DNA from: Planctomycetota bacterium
Lineage (GTDB): Bacteria; Planctomycetota; UBA1135; JACQFD01
Direction: 5' to 3'
Length of the DNA stretch: 64,000 bases
Assembly (NCBI GenBank): GCA_016792805.1
Contig: JAEUHX010000073.1
Location: forward strand, 62,001 to 126,000
This document shows positions 58,994 through 64,000 of this stretch, one piece after another (positions within the stretch are counted from its first letter, which is position 1; every line of letters starts with the position of its first letter). The notes beneath the pieces are model-generated. The model was given only the letters and a program-made list of their open reading frames with translations, searched no databases and had not been told where the DNA came from. Both the position numbers and the translations under genes were made by a program.

Positions 58994-59908
58994 CTACGGT
59001 TTGAATTCTTCGATCTTGAGCCCGTCATTCCACGACGCGCTCTTGATCTGAATCCACGTCTCCGGCTTCTCAGAATTTGTGGTGTATGCTTTGATCCGGA
59101 ACGGGAACCAGGTGCCTTTCACTTCTCGATAGTCGCTGAATTGGAAGGTCTCCGGAGTACGATCCTCGCCCTCGAGAGGTGTCGAGCGCACTTCTGCGAG
59201 GTTCCCCGACTTCGGATCGAACCGCAGCTCGAGCCGAGTCGAGGTGGCGTACTCGCCCCGAAGGCGTAGAAACGCCTCGAGAGTTCCGCTGACGGAGGGA
59301 TTCGCCGGATCGCCGGTCAGCTCGATCTCGGTCATCTGCTCGGAAAGCCGACTCAGGGAGATGAGGCGGAGCATGTTTTCTGTGAAGTGGATCGAGGTCT
59401 CGATCTCGTCCCGGTCGCGCTCATGCTTGCGATCGCCGAGGTCCTGCACTTTTTCGCCGCTGCGCATCCAGTAGGAATCTCCGTCGAAGCCGCGTTCGAC
59501 CGATGTGGTGGTCGTCACCATTTTTGTACGAATTCGGCTCGGCCTCGCGAGGTAACGATGGACCGCTTCGAACTCATTGTGTTGGCCGAGGTTGGTCTCC
59601 GCCTCGAACGCAATCGTGAGGTCAAGAATCACTGGCTCGCCATCTGGGCTGCGCTTGCGTGCCGCCTCGGCGAGCCGCGCCAGCGCCTTCGGATCGCTCG
59701 GGCGCACGGCCGGCTTGCTCGCGGCGCTCGAAGTGGGCCTGCTCGAAGGAGCGGACGCCGGCTGGCTCGCAGGGCTCGCCGCCGATGCGTCATCGGTGGG
59801 CCGGCTCTCCGCCGACGTCGACACGGGCGCGTTCGGCGGCGATTGGCCATCGCCGAGAAGGGGCCAGAGCCACGGGAAGCCAAGGAGCGCAAGGACGCAG
59901 ACAGTCAT
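58994..59908 (-). CDS. Membrane-anchored protein with Ser/Ala/Pro linker, unknown
   Basis: The 304-residue product has a hydrophobic anchor (VCVLALLGFPWLWPLL) and a low-complexity linker (SPASQPASAPSS and similar, about 30-75) typical of planctomycete proteins. The soluble domain (about 90-304) is beta-rich, with ATTTSVERGFDGDSYWMRSG-like strands and FQFSDYREVKGTWFPFRIKAYTT near the end. This resembles the LolA/outer-membrane lipoprotein-sorting type fold, but no firm family match can be claimed. The ATG at 59908 is preferred because the longer start at 59962 would overlap miaA. Confidence 0.6.
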   Translation of the reverse strand: MTVCVLALLGFPWLWPLLGDGQSPPNAPVSTSAESRPTDDASAASPASQPASAPSSRPTSSAASKPAVRPSDPKALARLAEAARKRSPDGEPVILDLTIAFEAETNLGQHNEFEAVHRYLARPSRIRTKMVTTTTSVERGFDGDSYWMRSGEKVQDLGDRKHERDRDEIETSIHFTENMLRLISLSRLSEQMTEIELTGDPANPSVSGTLEAFLRLRGEYATSTRLELRFDPKSGNLAEVRSTPLEGEDRTPETFQFSDYREVKGTWFPFRIKAYTTNSEKPETWIQIKSASWNDGLKIEEFKP

Positions 59909-59946
59909 GGCACAGCATGCTACGAAGCTCTCGACCGAAAGCTCCC

Positions 59947-60915
59947 ATGGCCGCGCCAGCACCCACCATCCGCCGAGTGCGTCGATTCCTCGTCGGCCCG
60001 ACCGCGTCGGGCAAATCGGCCGTGGCGGAGCGTCTCGTCCTGGACGCTCCTGCAGGCGCTCCGCCGATCGAGCTCATCTCCATGGACTCGATGCAGGTCT
60101 ACCGCGGGCTCGACATCCTCACAGCAAAGCCGAGCCCGCAGGAGCGCGCTCGAGCGCCGATTCTCGGGCTCGATCTCGTCGAACCCTCCGAGTCCTTCAC
60201 CGTCGCGCGATATGTGACGTTGTGCGAAGAGTGGGAGCGCGCGGCGCACGAGCGCGGCGCAACGCCGATCTTTGTGGGGGGGACGCCGCTCTATCTGAAA
60301 GCTCTGACCCACGGACTCTTCGAGGGACCGCCCGCCGATCCCGCCTTGAGGCGCGAGCTCAACGAGCGCGCGGAGCGCGAAGGGGACGAGGCGCTCCACG
60401 CCGACCTCCTGCGGGTCGACCCTGCGGCGGCGGCGCGCATCCATCCCCGCGATCGAAAACGCATCGTTCGGGCGCTCGAGGTTTTTGCTCAGACGGGAGA
60501 GCGCATCTCGGATCTCCAGCGGCAGTGGACGCTCTCCCACGGATTCCCGCGGGTCCTGGTCGGACTCTCCGTTCCCAGGGACGAGCTCCATCGGCGGATC
60601 GCTGCTCGAGTCGATCACATGCTTTCGGCTGGGGCGCTGGAGGAGGTCCGGCGGATCTCAGCGGCCGGTGGGTTCTCGCGGGAAGCAGCCGCTGCGGTGG
60701 GCGTTTCGGAACTCCTCGATGTGCTGCTCGGGCAGGCTTCGTTGGAGGAGGCCCGAGAGACCATGATTCGACGGACCCGCGAGCTGGCACGCCGGCAGGG
60801 AACCTGGTTCCGCTCGTTCCCCGAGCTCCATGGGATCGACGCCGGCGCGCCTCGGTCGATCGCCGAGATTGCGCAGGAGGCTCGGCGGAGCCTGGAGCTC
60901 ATTCCCGCGGCGTGA
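59947..60915 (+). CDS. miaA: tRNA dimethylallyltransferase
   Basis: The 322-residue enzyme prenylates A37 of tRNAs reading UNN codons. The P-loop is VGPTASGKSAVAE, and ISMDSMQVYRGLDILTAKP and VGGTPLYLKALTHG are family motifs. Arg and Asp residues of the catalytic pocket lie in HPRDRKRIVRALEVF. Length is normal. ATG 59947 is chosen; the frame is open upstream only by chance. It is divergent from the anchored protein, with 38 bp between starts. Confidence 0.95.
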   Translation: MAAPAPTIRRVRRFLVGPTASGKSAVAERLVLDAPAGAPPIELISMDSMQVYRGLDILTAKPSPQERARAPILGLDLVEPSESFTVARYVTLCEEWERAAHERGATPIFVGGTPLYLKALTHGLFEGPPADPALRRELNERAEREGDEALHADLLRVDPAAAARIHPRDRKRIVRALEVFAQTGERISDLQRQWTLSHGFPRVLVGLSVPRDELHRRIAARVDHMLSAGALEEVRRISAAGGFSREAAAAVGVSELLDVLLGQASLEEARETMIRRTRELARRQGTWFRSFPELHGIDAGAPRSIAEIAQEARRSLELIPAA

Positions 60916-60972
60916 GGAGGGCAGCGCGGCTCCGTTGAGCTGCGCGCCGACGATGGACGAAAACGCTCCGGC

Positions 60973-62208
60973 GTGAGCGAGGAAATGACCAACCCGGCGG
61001 CGGAGGAGTTCGCCCGAGAGGAGGAGCAGCGGCGCCGTTCTCTTCAGGAGGACGAGGAGCGCCTCGGCCCCGATCACCCCGACCTTGGCGTGCGCTGGAG
61101 CAACCTTGGGCTTTGGTATTTCAAGCACGGGCGGCTGCGCGACGCCGACGAGTGCCTGTCGCGGGCGGAGCGGCTGCTGTCGCCCTCGGAGGTTTCCGCG
61201 CCCGAATCACTTGGTGCGCTTTTTGTGAATCTCGGCGAGCTTCGAAAGAAACAGAAACGCTTTCGAGACGCGGAACATTATTATGAACGGGCCTGGCAGC
61301 TCTGTGAGCGCGGGCTCGGACGGAATCACACCACGACGGGCGCCTGCCTCGCGAGCCTCGCCGAGCTGAGGGAACTCCAGGGTCGCTCCGCGGAGGCACT
61401 GGCACCGAGCCGCGGAGCCTTACAAATCTTCGAAACGTGCCTTGGCGCCGAGCATCCCCACGCCGCCATGGTGCGCGTGCAGCTGGCTGGAATCTACACA
61501 TCGCTCGGCGAGCTGGAGACGGCCGAGCAGACGCTTGATCGCGCGCTCGCCTGCTTCGAAACGGCGATCGGCGAAGGGGATGACGACGTCGTCGCGCAGC
61601 TCCAGACCATGGCCGAGAGCTACCGGGAACTGGGGCGCATCCGCGAGGCGGCCGAGCTGTGCGAGTACGCGCGCAACGCGCTGGAGGCCCACGGCGGCGC
61701 CGGGAGCGTCACCCACGCGTCGGTGCTCCAGAATCTGGGGGAGCTGTACCGGGAGCAGGGCGCGCTGGAGCGCGCCGAGCCGCTCTTCCGCGCGGCGCTT
61801 CCCGTGCTGGAGCAGCATCTCGGAGCAGAGAGCCCCATGCTCGCGCGCGTCCTGCGCCAGTTCTCGCGTCTGTATCGCGACTTGGAACGATTCGACGAAG
61901 CCGAGCCGATCGCACGGCGAGCGCTCCAGATCACGGAGACCTTCGGGCACGCGTCGGAGCCGCTCGAACGCGCCGCGGATCGCATGAACCTGGGGGTGGT
62001 TCTGCTGGGCCTTGGTCGCGCTGCCGAGGCAAGGCCGCACCTGGAAAAAACGCTCGAGGAGATGATTTCGTCGCTCGGGAGCCACCATCCGTTTCTTGCG
62101 GGCGTCCACGAGGCCTATTCCCGCTGTCTCGAGAAGCTCGGGCTCTTTCCCGAAGCTCACCGAGAGGAGCAGCGAGCGCTCGAGATTCGCTCCCGCCACG
62201 AGATCTGA
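60973..62208 (+). CDS. Tetratricopeptide repeat protein
   Basis: The 411-residue protein is a string of about eight TPR units of the kinesin-light-chain type, for example RWSNLGLWYFKHGRLRDADECLSRAERLL and QNLGELYREQGALERAEPLFRAALPVLEQHLG. No enzymatic domain or signal peptide is seen, so it is probably a cytoplasmic protein-binding scaffold. GTG 60973 starts it; ATG 60985 is an alternative. A terminator follows at 62232. Confidence 0.88.
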   Translation: MSEEMTNPAAEEFAREEEQRRRSLQEDEERLGPDHPDLGVRWSNLGLWYFKHGRLRDADECLSRAERLLSPSEVSAPESLGALFVNLGELRKKQKRFRDAEHYYERAWQLCERGLGRNHTTTGACLASLAELRELQGRSAEALAPSRGALQIFETCLGAEHPHAAMVRVQLAGIYTSLGELETAEQTLDRALACFETAIGEGDDDVVAQLQTMAESYRELGRIREAAELCEYARNALEAHGGAGSVTHASVLQNLGELYREQGALERAEPLFRAALPVLEQHLGAESPMLARVLRQFSRLYRDLERFDEAEPIARRALQITETFGHASEPLERAADRMNLGVVLLGLGRAAEARPHLEKTLEEMISSLGSHHPFLAGVHEAYSRCLEKLGLFPEAHREEQRALEIRSRHEI

Positions 62209-62231
62209 CGCCGCCGATGGGGCGATGAAAC

Positions 62232-62263
62232 AAAAAAGGCCTGCGGCATGCGCAGGCCCTTTT
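62232..62263 (+). terminator. Rho-independent terminator after the TPR gene
   Basis: The stem is aaaaggcctgcg/cgcaggcc-cttttg with a catg loop; one extra C bulges the second arm. The A-run before and the cctttt after allow it to act on both strands. It lies 24 bp after the TPR stop. Confidence 0.8.
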
Positions 62264-62305
62264 GTATTGGCGACCGTCGCTGGAATCCGCGACGCGCGCC
62301 CACGG

Positions 62306-62356
62306 GCAGTGAGGAGCCTCACTGCGCCGCACCGCTTGCGACAGAGCGCCGCAAGC
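62306..62356. other. Two hairpins between convergent genes
   Basis: Hairpin one is an 8-bp stem (gcagtgag at 62306-62313, gagc, ctcactgc at 62318-62325). Hairpin two is a 7-bp stem (gcttgcg at 62334-62340, 9-nt loop, cgcaagc at 62350-62356), 8 bp from the stop of the minus-strand lipoprotein. They may serve as that gene's terminator. Confidence 0.6.
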
Positions 62357-62364
62357 CGAGAGGA

Positions 62365-62568
62365 TTACTCGTCTAGGTAGGGGTCGTCCCAGTCGTAGTT
62401 GAGGAAATGGCGGTCGAGGGACCTGTGGATGTGATGGGCATTGCGGCGCTGTGACTTCACAACGCCGGCCGCATTGTCCTTCCAGAAGTCCCAGGTGGAG
62501 CGGCAGCCGCCGAGGAGGAGGCCGACGCAGAGAGTCGCAAGGAGGGTGAGCGACCGATGTGCCTTCAT
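62365..62568 (-). CDS. Very small lipoprotein, unknown
   Basis: The 67-residue product has a textbook lipoprotein signal (SLTLLATLCVGLLLGGC). The mature 46 residues are polar and rich in Trp, Asp, His and Arg, ending YDWDDPYLDE. No family is recognised. It may be an outer-membrane anchor peptide or toxin-like lipoprotein. It is divergent from hisS, with 116 bp between starts. Confidence 0.6.
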   Translation of the reverse strand: MKAHRSLTLLATLCVGLLLGGCRSTWDFWKDNAAGVVKSQRRNAHHIHRSLDRHFLNYDWDDPYLDE

Positions 62569-62684
62569 AGGTCGAAAGGTCTAGGCGGGAAAATCGAGGG
62601 GCGGGAAGGTAGCGGGTGGGCCGGTCCCTGGTCAACTCGATCTTTTTCTCCGGCCACTGCGCCCTGTGGTAGAAGCGCTGCGGC

Positions 62685-63977
62685 ATGGCGTACCAGCGCG
62701 CACGTGGCACACGAGACGAGTTTCCGGACGACCTCATTCTGATCGATCGGCTCGAGCGCGTCGCTCGCGACCTGTTTCGGCGGTACGGAGCCCGGGAGAT
62801 CCGGACGCCCTTCTTCGAGGAGACGCGCCTCTTTGTGCGCGGGCTTGGCGAGGGATCCGACGTCGTCTCGAAGGAGATGTTTACCGTGGAGCGCGAGGAA
62901 TCGAGCTACACGTTCCGGCCCGAGGGAACGGCCGGGGTCGTTCGCGCTTATGTGGAGAAGGCACTGCACAAAACGAGGCCGCTCCAGAAGCTCTATTACA
63001 TCGGTCCGATGTTTCGCTACGAGAAGCCCCAGGGCGGGCGCCAGCGGCAGTTCACACAGATCGGACTCGAGGTGCTCGGCTCGCTCGACCCGCTGCTCGA
63101 CGCCGAGGCGATTCATCTCGCCGCGAGCTTCTTCGATGAGATCGGGCTTTCCGGCGTCGAGGCGAGAGTGAACTCCATGGGAGACCGCGAGGATCTGGAG
63201 GCCTTCCGCGGGATGCTGCGCGCGTGGGCGCAACCTCAACTTTCGGCGAGATGTGAGGATTGCCGGATGCGCTTCGAAAAGAACGTGCTCCGCATGCTGG
63301 ATTGTAAGGTGGAGCAGTGCAGGGTGCTCAATGCGAGCGCGCCGGACATCCTGGATGCCCTCACACCCGCGAGCCGCGCGCACCTCGATACGGTGGTCTC
63401 GGCGCTTCGCGCCGTGGGGCGCCCCGTCCGCGTCGATCCCGGAATTGTGCGCGGCTTTGATTATTACACTCGCACGGTGTTCGAGCTGCACCACCCCGAC
63501 CTCGGCGCGCGATCGGCGGTGTGCGGCGGCGGCCGGTACGATCACTTGATTTCCGAGCTCGGCGGCTCCGATCTCGGCGCCGTCGGATTCGCCATCGGCC
63601 TTGTGCCGACGATCGTGGCGCTTGAGAAGCTTGGAAAGGCACAGATCGAGATACCGCGGGAGCTCGATGCTTTTGTGTGCGTTCTCGAGGGAGTGCCTCG
63701 CCAGCACGGTTTTGTGATTGTGGACGCGCTGCGCAATGCTGGGCTTGCCGCAGACCTCGACCATCCTGAGGGAGCCGAGGGGAACGCGCGCTCGCTGAAG
63801 GCACAAATGAAGTCCGCCGACCGGGCGCGTGCCCGCTGGGCGGTGATGCTCGGCCCCGACGAGCAGGCCGCTTCTGTGGTCTCGGTGCGCAACCTCGAAT
63901 CACGCACCGAAGCCAAAGTGCCGCAGCAGCCCTTGGCGACGCTTCACGAGCGAATTCGTGGGGTGGGCGCCGCGTAG
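62685..63977 (+). CDS. hisS: Histidine--tRNA ligase
   Basis: The 430-residue class II synthetase has motif 1 near the N terminus (from ARGTRDEFPDDL), motif 2 (LYYIGPMFRYEKPQGGRQRQFTQIGLEVLG) and the histidine A motif RGFDYYTRTVFEL. The GGGRYDHL motif-3 region and the C-terminal anticodon-binding domain (from about 335) are intact. Length is normal. ATG 62685 gives MAYQRARGTRDEF, which fits the family. It is the last gene of the window and is complete. Confidence 0.96.
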   Translation: MAYQRARGTRDEFPDDLILIDRLERVARDLFRRYGAREIRTPFFEETRLFVRGLGEGSDVVSKEMFTVEREESSYTFRPEGTAGVVRAYVEKALHKTRPLQKLYYIGPMFRYEKPQGGRQRQFTQIGLEVLGSLDPLLDAEAIHLAASFFDEIGLSGVEARVNSMGDREDLEAFRGMLRAWAQPQLSARCEDCRMRFEKNVLRMLDCKVEQCRVLNASAPDILDALTPASRAHLDTVVSALRAVGRPVRVDPGIVRGFDYYTRTVFELHHPDLGARSAVCGGGRYDHLISELGGSDLGAVGFAIGLVPTIVALEKLGKAQIEIPRELDAFVCVLEGVPRQHGFVIVDALRNAGLAADLDHPEGAEGNARSLKAQMKSADRARARWAVMLGPDEQAASVVSVRNLESRTEAKVPQQPLATLHERIRGVGAA

Positions 63978-64000
63978 CTGCGAGCCGGCGCCACCCATGC

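Noticed and set aside
1..64000. tRNA or rRNA genes
   Set aside because: Scanning by eye for T-arm signatures (ggttcgaatc or similar) with a matching acceptor stem and for rRNA landmarks gave nothing convincing. A covariance search would be decisive and was not possible here.

Overview
The window is a contiguous, gene-dense piece of a high-GC chromosome carrying mostly housekeeping genes. The mix of features points to Planctomycetota or a close relative in the PVC group; this is an inference from gene content, not a phylogeny. The main pointers are an ECF sigma factor gene next to a Ser/Thr kinase fused to WD40 repeats, a second ECF sigma factor fused to a membrane anchor and carboxypeptidase-regulatory-type repeats, an ATP synthase b subunit with a secretion-type N terminus, Ser/Ala/Pro linkers rich in 'SQPAS' in a membrane-anchored protein, and few strong Shine-Dalgarno sequences.

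Layout. 0.25-8.4 kb: a complete F1Fo ATP synthase operon (two AtpI/AtpZ-type genes, then atpB-E-F-H-A-G-D-C). 8.6-12.8 kb: five putative lipoprotein or anchored proteins, interrupted by a hairpin-chain repeat and a base-composition dip with gene remnants. 13.2-17.8 kb: ECF sigma plus a 1333-residue kinase/WD40 protein. 18.1-25.6 kb: translation genes aspS, infC-rpmI-rplT, pheS-pheT, with a structured infC leader, an ATC start for infC and a terminator/attenuator before pheS. 25.7-27.2 kb: a radical SAM enzyme. 27.2-27.8 kb: two more copies of the hairpin-chain repeat and a 39-bp tandem repeat. 27.9-32.1 kb: the sigma-carboxypeptidase-regulatory fusion and a divergent acyltransferase. 32.1-34.1 kb: gatC-gatA, in which gatA carries an internal low-GC block and an extra segment. 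34.2-37.1 kb: an unknown membrane protein, comF and larC in an extreme overlap. 37.3-39.8 kb: an aminotransferase and an SH3/coiled-coil protein. 39.9-45.8 kb: a minus-strand chain ruvB-spoIID-tgt-cstA-ppk2 with mostly overlapping ends. 46.2-52.8 kb: two tandem large paralogous lipoproteins with Ig-like and propeller-like parts. 52.9-59.0 kb: ubiE/menG-CPBP protease-ubiX-ubiA-holA-mutL, nearly all with 4-bp overlaps. 59.0-64.0 kb: an anchored protein, miaA, a TPR protein, a tiny lipoprotein and hisS.

How the genes work together. The ATP synthase operon looks complete and proton-type. The infC-rpmI-rplT-pheS-pheT order is the classical translation cluster and carries likely RNA-level control. 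The ubiE/ubiX/ubiA genes look like the late steps of menaquinone synthesis, followed in the same transcription unit by replication and repair genes. The two sigma systems are the clearest signalling modules. No CRISPR array, insertion sequence, rRNA or tRNA gene was recognised.

The observations most worth following are the mosaic gatA, the one-polypeptide sigma/anchor/exported-repeat protein, the hairpin-chain repeat family, the infC leader and the comF/larC overlap.
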